Below, in pieces: positions 1 through 9,136 of a DNA stretch of 64,000 nt. The notes below the pieces were generated by a model. It made no database searches, was not told the DNA's origin, and saw nothing but the letters and a program-made list of their open reading frames with translations. Origin of the DNA: an uncultured Lachnospiraceae bacterium (lineage in GTDB: Bacteria > Bacillota > Clostridia > Lachnospirales > Lachnospiraceae); contig CANDAG010000002.1 of assembly GCA_947382625.1 (NCBI GenBank), positions 1 through 64,000 on the forward strand, written 5' to 3'. Each line of letters begins with the position of its first letter. Within the stretch, counting starts at the first letter, position 1. The translations under genes were made by a program, and so were the position numbers.

Positions 1-5
1 CTAAT

Positions 6-78
<73 letters not shown>

Positions 79-84
79 TTTAAG

Positions 85-122
85 CTCTTAAATGTTGCGA
101 TGGCAATGTTTAAGAGTTTTTT
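85..122 (+). terminator. Rho-independent terminator after tRNA-Phe
   Basis: CTCTTAAA and TTGC at 85-98 pair with GCAA and TTTAAGAG at 103-116, leaving a 2x2 internal loop and a GATG tetraloop. A run of T follows. Confidence 0.8.
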
Positions 123-254
123 GGTTTCTATTGCATTTTTTCCTGGTTTATAGTATTTTGATAAAGGAATTTTATTTATTGGGGAAGAAAATTCTTAAAA
201 AGTGTATAATAATAAAAAGTTCATAGAATCTATAAAACTAAAAAAGGTGGAAGT

Positions 255-806
255 ATGAGGGACAGGGCCAAAAAGTATGGTAAGCATCTTGAAAAAATAA
301 GAAAGAGATATGAACAAAAAAAGGAATTTTATTTATTGCTGAAGGAATATGCGCCTGATATTTTGGATTCAGAGAATTTTCAGAATACAAGAAATTATAT
401 CCAGCATGGTACAATACCGGTACGGAGACATTGCCTTGATGTAGCAAGGCAGAGTATTGCCATCAGTAAATTTCTTGGAATTCATTGTAATGAGAGGGAT
501 CTGATCAGAGGCGCTCTTCTTCATGATTATTTTTTATATGACTGGCATGATAAAACCAGAACGAATTATCAGAAGCTGCATGGATTCTATCATCCCGGGA
601 TTGCCTTGAGGAATGCCAGCAAGGAGTATTCTCTGACATTAAGGGAAAAGGATATTATCAAAAAGCATATGTGGCCTCTTACAGTAGTTCCGCCTCTTTG
701 CAGAGAGGCATGGATCGTTACCACAGCGGACAAATATTGTTCCTTGTTGGAAACATTGAGACTGCGTAAAGGAGCGAAAAGAGCACAGGTTAAGGTGACA
801 GGATGA
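255..806 (+). CDS. HD-domain phosphohydrolase
   Basis: This 183-aa soluble protein has the metal ligands of the HD superfamily in order: H59, H90-D91 (the HD doublet), H113, H138 and D159. Such proteins hydrolyse phosphomonoesters or phosphodiesters, often of nucleotides, but the substrate cannot be read from the sequence. The start follows AGGTGG at good spacing. The stop overlaps the next gene's start (ATGA), so the two are probably translationally coupled. The family call is secure and the function is open. Confidence 0.8.
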   Translation: MRDRAKKYGKHLEKIRKRYEQKKEFYLLLKEYAPDILDSENFQNTRNYIQHGTIPVRRHCLDVARQSIAISKFLGIHCNERDLIRGALLHDYFLYDWHDKTRTNYQKLHGFYHPGIALRNASKEYSLTLREKDIIKKHMWPLTVVPPLCREAWIVTTADKYCSLLETLRLRKGAKRAQVKVTG

Positions 807-2284
807 ATCAGAGGCTTTTTGAAAGCCTGAAGGCTTATAGTGAAAGTGATAATTATCCGTTTCATATGCCTGGGCATAAAAGAAATCCTGAAAGCGGTTC
901 TCTGGCGCAATTTTATCAATATGATATTACGGAGATAGATGGATTTGATAATCTGCATGAGCCGGAATCCTTAATTAAGGATGCACAGGAGAGAGCAGCA
1001 AAATTATATCATTCAAAAGAGACATATTTTTTGGTTAATGGAAGCACGGCGGGGATTCTGAGTGCAATTTCGGCATCGGCGGTGCGGGGTGATAAGCTTA
1101 TTATTTCCAGAAATTGTCATAAAGCCGTATATCATGCGGCTTTTTTGAATCGTATGGAGCTTCATTATGTGTATCCCCAAAAAGTAAAAGGATATGAGAT
1201 TGGTGGACCTGTTATAAAGGAAGACATAAAGAAAGAGATTGAGTGTATTCTTAGCAGGGAAAAAAACGATATAGAACGATCAGAAGTCAAAGAGGGGTGG
1301 AAGAAAATTGCAGGAGTAGTAATCACTTCACCAACTTATGATGGGATTGTTTCAGACATAAAGGGAATTGCGCAATTAGTTCATAGCTATGATATTCCCT
1401 TGATCGTAGATCAGGCACATGGAGCTCACTTTGGTATGCATCCCGATTATCCGGCAAATGCAGTGGATGAAGGAGCGGATATAGTGATCCACAGTGTTCA
1501 TAAGACATTACCGGCGCCTACCCAGACAGCGCTTCTTCATAGTAATGGGAAGTTGATAGATGAGGAGATTTTGAAAAGATATCTTCGGATCTATCAGACA
1601 AGCAGCCCTTCCTATTTACTGATGGCGGGAATTGACGAGGCTGTTTCTCTGGCGCAGAAGGAGGCCGGGAGTCGGCTGGATGAGCTTCTTTTTTTGAGAA
1701 ATTCCTTTTTAAATGAGATGAAAAAGTGCAGGAATATTCAGATTTGCCCGTTTACAGAACCGGGGAAGCTGGTCATATCTGTAAAGGAATCTGCTATGAC
1801 CGGACAAAGGCTTTACGATATCCTGCGGGAAAAATATCATCTCCAAATGGAGATGGCTGCGGGAAGCTATGTGATCGCAATACTCTCCATGATGGATCAG
1901 AGGGAGGGCTTTGAGCGTCTTTTGAGGGCTTTGCAGGAGATTGATGCCTTAGCGGCTGCTGAGGAAGATATTTCTGATCAAGAAGCAGAGTATTGGGAGA
2001 GCAGCTGGTGGCAGGCAGATCTGCATCCGCATATAAATATGAATCTTTGGGAGGCATACAGAATGCCCTTTGAGGAGCTTACATTTGAGGAGGCAGAGGG
2101 AAAAACAGCAGCAGAGTTTATCAATTTATATCCGCCGGGAATCCCATTGCTGGTGCCGGGGGAGAGGGTGGAAAAAAATCTGATAAAGCTTATTTGCGAT
2201 TATCTTTTGCGAGGCTATCATGTGCAGGGAGTGTATGATAACAAGATCAGAGTTTTAAGAAACAGCGGGATTACGCTGCTATAG
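803..2284 (+). CDS. Orn/Lys/Arg decarboxylase-like PLP enzyme (YaaO type)
   Basis: This 493-aa fold-type I PLP enzyme belongs to the Orn/Lys/Arg decarboxylase major-domain family. It has the N-terminal FHMPGHKR signature (about residues 20-27), the cofactor-contacting D203 and H206 in VDQAHGAH, and the Schiff-base lysine K234 in HSVHKTLP. At about 490 aa it is the short form without the N-terminal wing domain, as in Bacillus YaaO/SpeA. It probably decarboxylates lysine, arginine or ornithine. A yaaO-type gene also sits upstream of tmk-yaaQ-yaaR-holB in Bacillus, so the synteny is old. It overlaps the HD gene by 4 bp. Confidence 0.85.
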   Translation: MNQRLFESLKAYSESDNYPFHMPGHKRNPESGSLAQFYQYDITEIDGFDNLHEPESLIKDAQERAAKLYHSKETYFLVNGSTAGILSAISASAVRGDKLIISRNCHKAVYHAAFLNRMELHYVYPQKVKGYEIGGPVIKEDIKKEIECILSREKNDIERSEVKEGWKKIAGVVITSPTYDGIVSDIKGIAQLVHSYDIPLIVDQAHGAHFGMHPDYPANAVDEGADIVIHSVHKTLPAPTQTALLHSNGKLIDEEILKRYLRIYQTSSPSYLLMAGIDEAVSLAQKEAGSRLDELLFLRNSFLNEMKKCRNIQICPFTEPGKLVISVKESAMTGQRLYDILREKYHLQMEMAAGSYVIAILSMMDQREGFERLLRALQEIDALAAAEEDISDQEAEYWESSWWQADLHPHINMNLWEAYRMPFEELTFEEAEGKTAAEFINLYPPGIPLLVPGERVEKNLIKLICDYLLRGYHVQGVYDNKIRVLRNSGITLL

Positions 2285-2301
2285 AAGGGAAGAGACATAG
2301 A

Positions 2302-3714
2302 ATGAGAAAAACAAAAATAATCTGTACCATCGGACCGGCCAGTGAGTCGGAAGAAAAACTTCGGGAGTTAATGCAGGCAGGGATGAACGTTGCCAGATTT
2401 AACTTTTCTCATGGTACTCATGAGGAGCATAAGAAAAAATTTGACAGGGTTATGAAGGTCAGCAATGAACTGGGAGTCCAGGTGGCAACTATGCTCGATA
2501 CCAAGGGTCCGGAGATCCGGCTGAAGGATATAGAAGGCGGCAGGACGGAGCTTGTAAGCGGGCAAAGGTTTATATTAACCACCGAGGAGCTGTTGGGGAA
2601 CAGCGAAAAGGTTACGATCACATACAAGAATCTGAAGGATGATATATCGGCAGGCACTACTATTTTGATCGATGATGGTTTGATCGAGATGGTGGTGGAT
2701 GCCATCGAAGAAACCGATATAATATGTACAGTGATAAACGGCGGTCCCATATCTGACCATAAGGGAGTAAATGTTCCGGGGGCTGTGCTGTCCATGCCTT
2801 ATATCAGTGAGACAGACAGAAGCGATATCCTGTTTGGCTGTGATATGGGTTTTGATTTCCTTGCGGCCTCCTTTGTAAGGGGAAAAGAGGATATTCTGGC
2901 TGTACGGAAGATCCTGAAGGACCGGGGCAGTGATATGAAGATCATAGCCAAAATTGAAAATATGCAGGGAATCCGTAATCTGGAGGAAATAATCTCTGTT
3001 TCTGACGGTATTATGGTGGCAAGAGGAGATATGGGGGTAGAAATACCTTTAGAGGAAGTACCTGTAATACAAAAGCAGATGATCAGAATGGCAGAAAAAG
3101 AAGGAAAGCATGTGATCACAGCCACTCAGATGCTGGAGTCCATGATCAAAAATCCCAGACCCACCAGAGCAGAAGCTACAGATATAGCCAATGCGATCTA
3201 TGATGGAACCACTGCGATCATGCTTTCAGGAGAAAGCGCTGCAGGTCTTTATCCGGTAGAAGCAGTAAAGACTATGGCAAGGATTGCAGAGAGAACAGAG
3301 CAGGATATTGATTACAACGGGCGGATGAAACGTAGAGAGCTTAGCGGAGAGGTAGATGTGACAACAGCGATTTCCCATGCCACATGTACCACGGCCATGG
3401 ATCTGAAGGCATCTGCCATTATCACGGTTACAATCTCCGGATTTACAGCAGGAATGATCGCAAGATATAAGCCTAAATGCCCGATCATCGCCTGTAGCGT
3501 CAGTCCTGGGGTATGCAGGCAGCTTAGCCTGGCATGGGGGGTAACGCCGGTCTGGATCGCCAGAGAAAACACGGCAGATGATCTTTTTGAGGTGGCAGTG
3601 CGTGCGGCGGAGAGTGCAGGATATATCAAAAAAGGGGATAAGGTGGTGCTTACCGCAGGCGTTCCTCTGGGCGTGTCAGGAAATACCAACATGATTCGTG
3701 TTGTAGAGGTTTAA
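2302..3714 (+). CDS. pyk: Pyruvate kinase
   Basis: Pyruvate kinase transfers phosphate from PEP to ADP in the last step of glycolysis. The 470-aa protein starts with the typical KTKIICTIGPAS stretch, has the substrate-binding RFNFSHG motif (about residues 32-38), the catalytic lysine K217 followed by E219 in IAKIEN, and the metal-site segment ARGDMGVE. Its length matches the plain form, without the extra C-terminal PEP-utiliser domain of some Bacillus enzymes. It lies 17 bp after the decarboxylase-like gene and 5 bp before the kinase-like gene, so it is within the operon. Pyruvate kinase is not part of the Bacillus version of this cluster. Confidence 0.96.
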   Translation: MRKTKIICTIGPASESEEKLRELMQAGMNVARFNFSHGTHEEHKKKFDRVMKVSNELGVQVATMLDTKGPEIRLKDIEGGRTELVSGQRFILTTEELLGNSEKVTITYKNLKDDISAGTTILIDDGLIEMVVDAIEETDIICTVINGGPISDHKGVNVPGAVLSMPYISETDRSDILFGCDMGFDFLAASFVRGKEDILAVRKILKDRGSDMKIIAKIENMQGIRNLEEIISVSDGIMVARGDMGVEIPLEEVPVIQKQMIRMAEKEGKHVITATQMLESMIKNPRPTRAEATDIANAIYDGTTAIMLSGESAAGLYPVEAVKTMARIAERTEQDIDYNGRMKRRELSGEVDVTTAISHATCTTAMDLKASAIITVTISGFTAGMIARYKPKCPIIACSVSPGVCRQLSLAWGVTPVWIARENTADDLFEVAVRAAESAGYIKKGDKVVLTAGVPLGVSGNTNMIRVVEV

Positions 3715-3719
3715 TTGTC

Positions 3720-4307
3720 ATGGGAAAAATGGTATACTTAATGGGGAAGAGTTCATCGGGGAAGGATACCGTTTACAGGCATCTCCTGGAATGGGATGAG
3801 ATTGCCCTCAAAAAAGTAGTGCCTTATACTACCCGTCCTATACGGGCGGGTGAGGTATCGGGAGAAGAGTATTACTTTACCGATGAAGATGGATTTAGAA
3901 GGCTGGAGGCCGCCGGAAGGATCGTGGAGGCAAGAGCCTACGATACATACCATGGTTTGTGGCGCTATTTTACGGTGGATGATGGAAAAATAGATCTGTC
4001 ATGCAATCATTACCTGATCATCGGAACCATAGAATCCTATTTAAAAACAAGGGAGTATTTTGGAAAAGAAAAGATAGTGCCAGTGCTGCTTGAACTTGAT
4101 GACGGAGTAAGGCTAAAGCGTGCGCTTGAACGTGAGATGCAGGAGAAAAATCCACGATACCAGGAAATGTGCAGACGTTTTCTGGCGGATGCGGAAGATT
4201 TTTCAGAGGAAAGAATAAAGGAAGCAGGGATCACAAGGCGGTTTACCAATGATGAGTTAAATAGCTGTCTTGGAGAAATAAAAAAATATATTATAGATAA
4301 TCTTTGA
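3720..4307 (+). CDS. Guanylate kinase-like P-loop protein
   Basis: This 195-aa protein has the P-loop GKSSSGKDT at residues 9-17 and, near residue 38, a TTRPIRAGE stretch matching the GMP-binding TTRPxRxGE signature of guanylate kinases. It may phosphorylate GMP/dGMP or be a paralogue with another role. A clostridial genome normally has a separate canonical gmk beside rpoZ. Its place between pyk and yaaR is the slot that tmk occupies in Bacillus, so a divergent nucleotide-kinase role is possible. The spacer after pyk is only 5 bp. Confidence 0.75.
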   Translation: MGKMVYLMGKSSSGKDTVYRHLLEWDEIALKKVVPYTTRPIRAGEVSGEEYYFTDEDGFRRLEAAGRIVEARAYDTYHGLWRYFTVDDGKIDLSCNHYLIIGTIESYLKTREYFGKEKIVPVLLELDDGVRLKRALEREMQEKNPRYQEMCRRFLADAEDFSEERIKEAGITRRFTNDELNSCLGEIKKYIIDNL

Positions 4308-4368
4308 CAGTATACATAGAAGGTGAAAGCTGCAATATATGGTGAAGACTCAAAGAGAGGTATTGTAA

Positions 4369-4809
4369 GTGGATATTAAAGTGAACCAGGCTGCCCCTGT
4401 GATACAACCGGAGGCAGCGGCTCCGGTGCAGGAGTCAGACGGAGCGTTTAAATTTACATTAGTCAGTCATATCGAGGAACAGGAGCTTCAGGCCAGGCTG
4501 AATACCCTTATGGAGGAAATTACCATGCAGGGAGATAAGCTGGCAAAGAAACGTGATATCAGAGATATGAAGAAGTACCGGGGGCTGATCAAGGAATTCA
4601 TGAATGAGATCGTCAGCCGTTCTCATTCTTTTTCCCGCGAAAATTTTCTGGACCGTAAGGGCAGGCACAGAGTTTACGGGATCATACGTCTGGTGGATGA
4701 AAATCTGGATGAGCTGGCGCAGGAGCTGATGAAGGATGAGCAGGATCATCTTGCAATCCTTAACAAAATAGGGGAGATCAGAGGACTGCTTCTTGATATT
4801 TTAACTTAA
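4369..4809 (+). CDS. yaaR: YaaR-family (DUF327) protein
   Basis: This 146-aa predominantly helical protein matches the YaaR/DUF327 family in size and in its position directly upstream of holB, the order also seen in Bacillus subtilis. It has no membrane segment or catalytic motif that I can see, and its function is not established. The start codon is GTG at 4369, placed by GAGAGG at 4355-4360. The call rests on synteny and general resemblance. Confidence 0.75.
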   Translation: MDIKVNQAAPVIQPEAAAPVQESDGAFKFTLVSHIEEQELQARLNTLMEEITMQGDKLAKKRDIRDMKKYRGLIKEFMNEIVSRSHSFSRENFLDRKGRHRVYGIIRLVDENLDELAQELMKDEQDHLAILNKIGEIRGLLLDILT

Positions 4810-4850
4810 GCTGACAAAAGACCGCATGGCGCGGCAGAAGAGAGGGGTAT

Positions 4851-5843
4851 ATGCGCAGATTTGCAGATATTGTGGGGCAGGAGCATTTAAGAGAGCATTT
4901 GGAGAACGCCATTAAGATGGACAAGGTATCTCACGCCTACATCATTAACGGGGAGAAGAACGCCGGAAAGGAATTCATTGCAAAGACCTTTGCCATGGCA
5001 TTGCAATGCGAAAACAGGCAGGGGACAGAGCCTTGCGGAGAATGTCATTCCTGTAAACAGGCACTGAGCGGGAACCATCCTGATATTATTTTTATCACTC
5101 ATGAAAAACCCGGAACTATTGGGGTGGATGATATCCGCAGGCAGATCAATAGTGATGTGGCCATCAAGCCCTATAAGGGTCCGAAAAAAATTTATATCAT
5201 GAATGAAGGAGAGAAGATGACAGTTCAGGCTCAAAATGCTCTGTTAAAGACATTAGAGGAGCCTCCGGAATACGCCGTACTTCTCATTCTTGCAGCAAAT
5301 ATGGATTCCCTGTTGCCAACTATATTGAGCAGATGTGTGGTTCTTAATATGAAGCCGGCAAAGGATGCCCAGATCAAAAAATATCTGATGGAAACCATGG
5401 AAATTCCGGACTATAAGGCAGATATCTGTGTGGCTTTTGCGAGAGGGAATGTGGGAAAGGCAAAGCTCCTTGCAGGCAGTGAGGAATTTGACAAAGTAAA
5501 GGAAGAGGCCATCACCTTGTTAAAGTATATCAAGGAGATGGAGTTAAACGAAATTGTCGCAGCAATTAAGAAGATCAACGAATACAAATTCGATGTAAAT
5601 GATTATATGGATATTCTTTCGATTTGGTATCGTGATGTGCTTTTGTTCAAGGCAACCCATGATGCGAATCATCTGATATTTAAAGAGGAGATACAGCATA
5701 TCCGGAAGGTAGCGGATAAGAGCGCCTATGAGGGTATTGAGAGAATCATAGATGCATTGGAGAAGTCAAAGCAAAGGCTGAATGCCAATGTGAATTTTGA
5801 CCTGACGATGGAGCTTTTGCTTTTGACCATCAAAGAAAATTAA
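4851..5843 (+). CDS. holB: DNA polymerase III delta' subunit
   Basis: This 330-aa AAA+ clamp-loader subunit works with DnaX and HolA to load the beta clamp. The N-terminus has the typical VGQEHLREHLENAI and SHAYIINGEKNAGKE segments. The Walker A is degenerate, as is usual for delta', which does not hydrolyse ATP. Four cysteines between about residues 50 and 67 (CENRQ...CGECHSC) form the zinc module. A KTLEEPP sensor-type segment follows near residue 133. Synteny with yaaR and ricT supports the call. Confidence 0.93.
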   Translation: MRRFADIVGQEHLREHLENAIKMDKVSHAYIINGEKNAGKEFIAKTFAMALQCENRQGTEPCGECHSCKQALSGNHPDIIFITHEKPGTIGVDDIRRQINSDVAIKPYKGPKKIYIMNEGEKMTVQAQNALLKTLEEPPEYAVLLILAANMDSLLPTILSRCVVLNMKPAKDAQIKKYLMETMEIPDYKADICVAFARGNVGKAKLLAGSEEFDKVKEEAITLLKYIKEMELNEIVAAIKKINEYKFDVNDYMDILSIWYRDVLLFKATHDANHLIFKEEIQHIRKVADKSAYEGIERIIDALEKSKQRLNANVNFDLTMELLLLTIKEN

Positions 5844-5860
5844 AGTGAGGTTTATAGATC

Positions 5861-6769
5861 ATGATAAAGGTAATAGGAGTACGTTTCAGAACAGCAGGAA
5901 AAATATATTTTTTTAATCCGGGGAAATTTAACATCAAACGCGGAGACCATGTGATCGTGGAAACTGCAAGAGGGATTGAGTATGGTACGGTAGTGGGGGA
6001 TCCCAGGGAAGTAGAAAACAGCAAGGTGATCCAGCCGTTAAAGCCTGTACTTAGGATCGCAACCCAGAGAGATGACGAGCAGGAGGCCGGAAATAAGATA
6101 AAGGAAAAGGAAGCCTTTAAAATCTGCCTGGAAAAGATACAGAAGCATAAGCTGGAAATGAAGCTGATCGATGCGGAATATACCTTTGACAACAATAAGG
6201 TGCTGTTTTATTTCACGGCGGATGGAAGGATAGATTTCCGGGAGCTGGTGAAGGATCTGGCCGCCGTGTTTAAGACCAGGATCGAGCTGCGTCAGATCGG
6301 AGTCAGGGATGAAACCAAAATTCTGGGCGGTATCGGGATCTGCGGCAGGGAATTGTGCTGCCACAGGCATTTATCAGAGTTTGTTCCTGTTTCCATCAAG
6401 ATGGCGAAGGAGCAGAATTTATCCTTAAATCCCACCAAGATTTCCGGCGTATGCGGCAGGCTTATGTGTTGTCTTAAGAATGAGGAGGAAACCTATGAGG
6501 AGCTGAACCGGAGGCTGCCTAATGCAGGGGATCATGTGACCACAGAGGACGGATTAAAGGGAGAGGTTCACAGCGTTAATGTCCTCAGGCAGCTGGTAAA
6601 GGTAGTCGTTGATGTGGGGGATGAGAAGGAAATACAGGAATACCGTGTAGAGCAGCTCAGGTTCCGCCGGAAGCATAAGCATAATAAAGTGGATGTCCAG
6701 GATGAAACCTTAAAGAAGCTTGAAAAGCTGGAAAAGGAAGAATCCAGATCAAAGCTGGATGATAACTGA
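5861..6769 (+). CDS. ricT: PSP1-domain regulatory iron-sulfur protein RicT (YaaT)
   Basis: This 302-aa PSP1 C-terminal-domain protein carries the family's cysteine signatures GICGRELCC (about residues 163-171) and GVCGRLMCC (about 197-205). In B. subtilis RicT these take part in Fe-S binding by the RicA-F-T complex, which supports RNase Y-dependent mRNA maturation and affects sporulation and competence. It sits between holB and trmN6 with short spacers, in the order yaaT-yabA-yabB. yabA is absent here. The last 40 residues are highly charged and probably flexible. Confidence 0.9.
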   Translation: MIKVIGVRFRTAGKIYFFNPGKFNIKRGDHVIVETARGIEYGTVVGDPREVENSKVIQPLKPVLRIATQRDDEQEAGNKIKEKEAFKICLEKIQKHKLEMKLIDAEYTFDNNKVLFYFTADGRIDFRELVKDLAAVFKTRIELRQIGVRDETKILGGIGICGRELCCHRHLSEFVPVSIKMAKEQNLSLNPTKISGVCGRLMCCLKNEEETYEELNRRLPNAGDHVTTEDGLKGEVHSVNVLRQLVKVVVDVGDEKEIQEYRVEQLRFRRKHKHNKVDVQDETLKKLEKLEKEESRSKLDDN

Positions 6770-6783
6770 AAGTGTAATTAAGA

Positions 6784-7569
6784 ATGGCAAATGAGGATTT
6801 TGATCAGAAAATAAAACAGGAAGTATCAGAGGATTTAAAGCTCCTGAAAGGAAATGAAAGGATAGATGATCTCCAGAGGAATCATTACAGGATCATACAG
6901 GATCCCGGGAGATTTTGCTTCGGAATGGATGGCGTGCTTCTTTCCGGCTTTGCAAAAGCAAAGGAGGGCGCACGGGTTCTGGATCTGGGGACAGGAACGG
7001 GGATTATTCCTATCCTGATGGAGGCCAAGACCGGGGCGGCGCACTTTACCGGTCTGGAAATCCAACCGGAAAGTGCGGATATGGCTGCGCGCAGTGTCAG
7101 GCTGAACCGTCAGGAGAAAAAAATAGAGATTATCACAGGCGATATTAAGGAAGCAGTCAGTCTTTTTGGCGCTGCTTCCTTTGATGTTGTAACCAGTAAT
7201 CCCCCATACATGACAGAGCATCACGGGATCACGAATCCGGAGGAACCAAAAGCCATTGCGAGACATGAGCTTCTTTGTACATTAGAGGATGTGATCAGCC
7301 AGAGCAGCAGACTGTTAAAGCCCGGAGGAAATTTTTATCTGGTACACAGACCATTCCGGTTGGTGGATATTCTGGTGCTGCTCAGGCAGTATCGGTTGGA
7401 GCCAAAGCGGATGCAGCTGGTTTATCCTTTTGCAGACAAAGAGCCTAATATGGTTCTGATGGAGGCTAACCGGGGCGGAAAGGCCCGGCTAAAGGTGGAA
7501 AAACCACTGATCATATTTAAGGAGCCAGGAGTATATACGGATGAGATCACGGAGATATACGGTTATTAG
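6784..7569 (+). CDS. trmN6: tRNA1(Val) adenine-37 N6-methyltransferase (YabB/TrmN6 family)
   Basis: This 261-aa Rossmann-fold SAM methyltransferase has motif I VLDLGTGTGIIPIL (about residues 66-79) and the amino-methyltransferase catalytic motif NPPY at residues 139-142. The family methylates N6 of A37 in tRNA1(Val) in E. coli, and the Bacillus homologue YabB lies in the same ricT-rsmI interval. The spacer to rsmI is 15 bp. The Shine-Dalgarno sequence is weak, so translation may depend on coupling to ricT. Confidence 0.88.
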   Translation: MANEDFDQKIKQEVSEDLKLLKGNERIDDLQRNHYRIIQDPGRFCFGMDGVLLSGFAKAKEGARVLDLGTGTGIIPILMEAKTGAAHFTGLEIQPESADMAARSVRLNRQEKKIEIITGDIKEAVSLFGAASFDVVTSNPPYMTEHHGITNPEEPKAIARHELLCTLEDVISQSSRLLKPGGNFYLVHRPFRLVDILVLLRQYRLEPKRMQLVYPFADKEPNMVLMEANRGGKARLKVEKPLIIFKEPGVYTDEITEIYGY

Positions 7570-7584
7570 TAAGGAGAGTGACAG

Positions 7585-8421
7585 ATGACAGGAACATTAT
7601 ATTTGTGTGCAACGCCCATTGGTAATTTAGGGGATATTACCTTTCGGGTGCTCGATACCCTGAGGGAGGCAGACCTGATCGCGGCAGAGGATACGAGAAA
7701 CAGCAGGAAGCTGTTGACCCATTTTGATATCCGGACGCCAATGACCAGCTATCATGAGTATAATAAGGTAGAAAAGGCGGAGCAGATTCTGGCCTGGATA
7801 AAAGAAGGAAAAAATATCGCCCTGATTACAGACGCAGGAACACCGGCGATTTCTGATCCGGGAGAGGTTTTGGTAGAAAGATGTCTGAAGGAGGGAGTAC
7901 CGGTTACTTCCCTTCCGGGATGCTGTGCCTGCATCACGGCATTAACGCTCTCCGGCCTTTCTGCCAGGAGATTTTGCTTCGAGGGATTTCTCCCATCGGA
8001 TAAGAAAGAAAAAAAACAGATCCTGGAGGAGCTGCGGGAGGAGACACGGACGATCATTATGTATGAGGCTCCCCATCATTTAAAAAGAACCCTGGCAGAG
8101 CTTTATGAAACGCTGGGAGAACGCCGCATTACTTTGTGCAGAGAATTGACCAAGCGTTTTGAAACAGTTTTTCCCACCACAATAAGGGGGGCCGTTTCCT
8201 TCTATGAGGAGAATGAGCCCAGAGGGGAATATGTTCTGGTGATAGAAGGGGTAAGCCGAAAAAGCCTGAAGCAGGAGGAAGAAAAGAAATGGGCGGAGCT
8301 TTCTGTGGAGGAGCATATGCAGATCTATGAAGAACAGGGCCTGGAGCGGAAGGAAGCCATGAAAAAGGTGGCTGCAGACAGAGGGATCAGTAAGAGAGAG
8401 GTTTATCAGGCATTGCTTTGA
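7585..8421 (+). CDS. rsmI: 16S rRNA (cytidine-1402-2'-O)-methyltransferase
   Basis: This 278-aa tetrapyrrole-methylase-fold enzyme 2'-O-methylates C1402 in the ribosomal P site. Its N-terminus contains the family hallmarks ATPIGNLGDIT and AAEDTRNSRKLL, and a GTPAISDPG loop follows near residue 91. The length is standard. The start follows AAGGAG. It closes the yaaR-holB-ricT-trmN6-rsmI run. Only 41 bp separate it from spmA, so spmA may receive read-through in addition to its own promoter. Confidence 0.95.
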   Translation: MTGTLYLCATPIGNLGDITFRVLDTLREADLIAAEDTRNSRKLLTHFDIRTPMTSYHEYNKVEKAEQILAWIKEGKNIALITDAGTPAISDPGEVLVERCLKEGVPVTSLPGCCACITALTLSGLSARRFCFEGFLPSDKKEKKQILEELREETRTIIMYEAPHHLKRTLAELYETLGERRITLCRELTKRFETVFPTTIRGAVSFYEENEPRGEYVLVIEGVSRKSLKQEEEKKWAELSVEEHMQIYEEQGLERKEAMKKVAADRGISKREVYQALL

Positions 8422-8438
8422 GATTACAGACATAGAAT
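8410..8438 (+). promoter_or_regulatory. Possible sigma-E-type promoter of spmA
   Basis: CATAGAAT at 8431-8438 differs at one position from the mother-cell sigma-E -10 consensus CATACANT and lies about 25 bp before the spmA ATG. GCATTGC at 8410-8416, 14 bp upstream, is a poor -35 match. This is an inference from consensus only. Confidence 0.35.
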
Positions 8439-8462
8439 GCTAAAAAAGGAAAAGAGTAATCT

Positions 8463-8765
8463 ATGTTAAACTATATTTGGGCGGCAATGATCGTATTAGG
8501 AGTTCTCTTTGGAGCTGTAAACGGAAACATGAAGGAGGTCACGGAGGCGGCGCTGGACAGTGCCGGAGAGGCAGTATCCCTTTGTATTGCCACAGCGGGG
8601 ATCCTGGCTTTTTGGGTTGGACTTATGGAGGTGGCCCAGAGCTCCGGGCTGATCGCCAAGCTTACAGATATGCTGTCTCCTTTTATTTCCTTTATGTTTC
8701 CGGGCTTGCCAAAGGAGCATAAGGCGAAAGGGTTTATCTCTATGAACATTATTGCCAATGAATAA
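8463..8765 (+). pseudogene. spmA: Spore maturation protein A, 5' part (interrupted by element)
   Basis: The 99 native codons encode the N-terminal half of SpmA, a membrane protein with a nucleoside-recognition/Gate-type domain needed for normal spore-core dehydration in Bacillus and Clostridium. It has hydrophobic segments near residues 3-20 and 40-58. The match ends at the conserved ...NIIAN segment (codon 99, AAT at 8757-8759). After that come one foreign codon and a TAA. The missing 112 codons are at 31369-31707, and joining at AAT restores one frame of 211 codons, a normal SpmA length. The gene is disrupted by integration. Whether it is dead or restored by excision is unknown. Confidence 0.92.
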
Positions 8766-8782
8766 TTTATAATAGGACTAAA
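8757..8782 (+). other. attL of the spmA-integrated element
   Basis: The junction between spmA and the element. AAT (8757-8759) is shared with attR at 31366. Twelve bases after AAT lies the arm ATAGGACTAAA (8772-8782), the exact reverse complement of TTTAGTCCTAT at the right end (31342-31352). Confidence 0.8.
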
Positions 8783-8826
8783 TAAAGAACCTTTAACTAC
8801 GAGGGCTTTATTAGTCCTATTTTTTA
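8771..8826 (+). terminator. Hairpin with T-run at the left end of the element
   Basis: AATAGGACTAAATAAAG (8771-8787) pairs with CTTTATTAGTCCTATT (8806-8821) with one bulged base, and a T-run follows. It could stop transcription coming from truncated spmA. The left half is also the attP arm, so recombinase binding and termination share this sequence. Confidence 0.6.
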
Positions 8827-8999
8827 TGCGAAAATCGCGGAATCAGTGGAGATACAAGACAGACAACCTTTTCTGTAATGGTACGCCCGGCGCATTCTAC
8901 ATCAAAACTGAACGGGGCGCACTCCGCTCCGTCAATCTTTACAAAAATGTGACTGTTTCCTTTATTTTGGTATTCATAAGAAAGAAATGCTACTTTATA
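8817..8999 (-). pseudogene. Startless coding-like fragment (possible gene remnant)
   Basis: On the minus strand 60 codons are open and end in TAG at 8817-8819. The translation looks protein-like (for example KIDGAECAPFSFDVECAGR) but contains no usable start codon before the upstream in-frame stop at 9000-9002. I do not recognise the family. It may be the 3' remnant of a gene lost when the element was assembled. The remaining non-coding stretch to 9136 holds only the leader of the next gene. Confidence 0.35.
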
Positions 9000-9136
9000 T
9001 CAAGGTATTTTGAAAATAAAATGGTATTAAATAGTGACAGGTTTGTGCTGGAGCGTCACAGATTTGTTTGATGGCAGATATAAATTTGAGATTTGCACCA
9101 CCTTTATTGCGTAAACGCTCCAGAATGGAGGCTAAA

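Noticed and set aside
9050-9124. Inverted pair CTGGAGCG / CGCTCCAG before the isomerase gene
   Set aside because: The arms are 8 bp and about 60 bp apart. No regulator or second copy supports an operator, so it was not listed.
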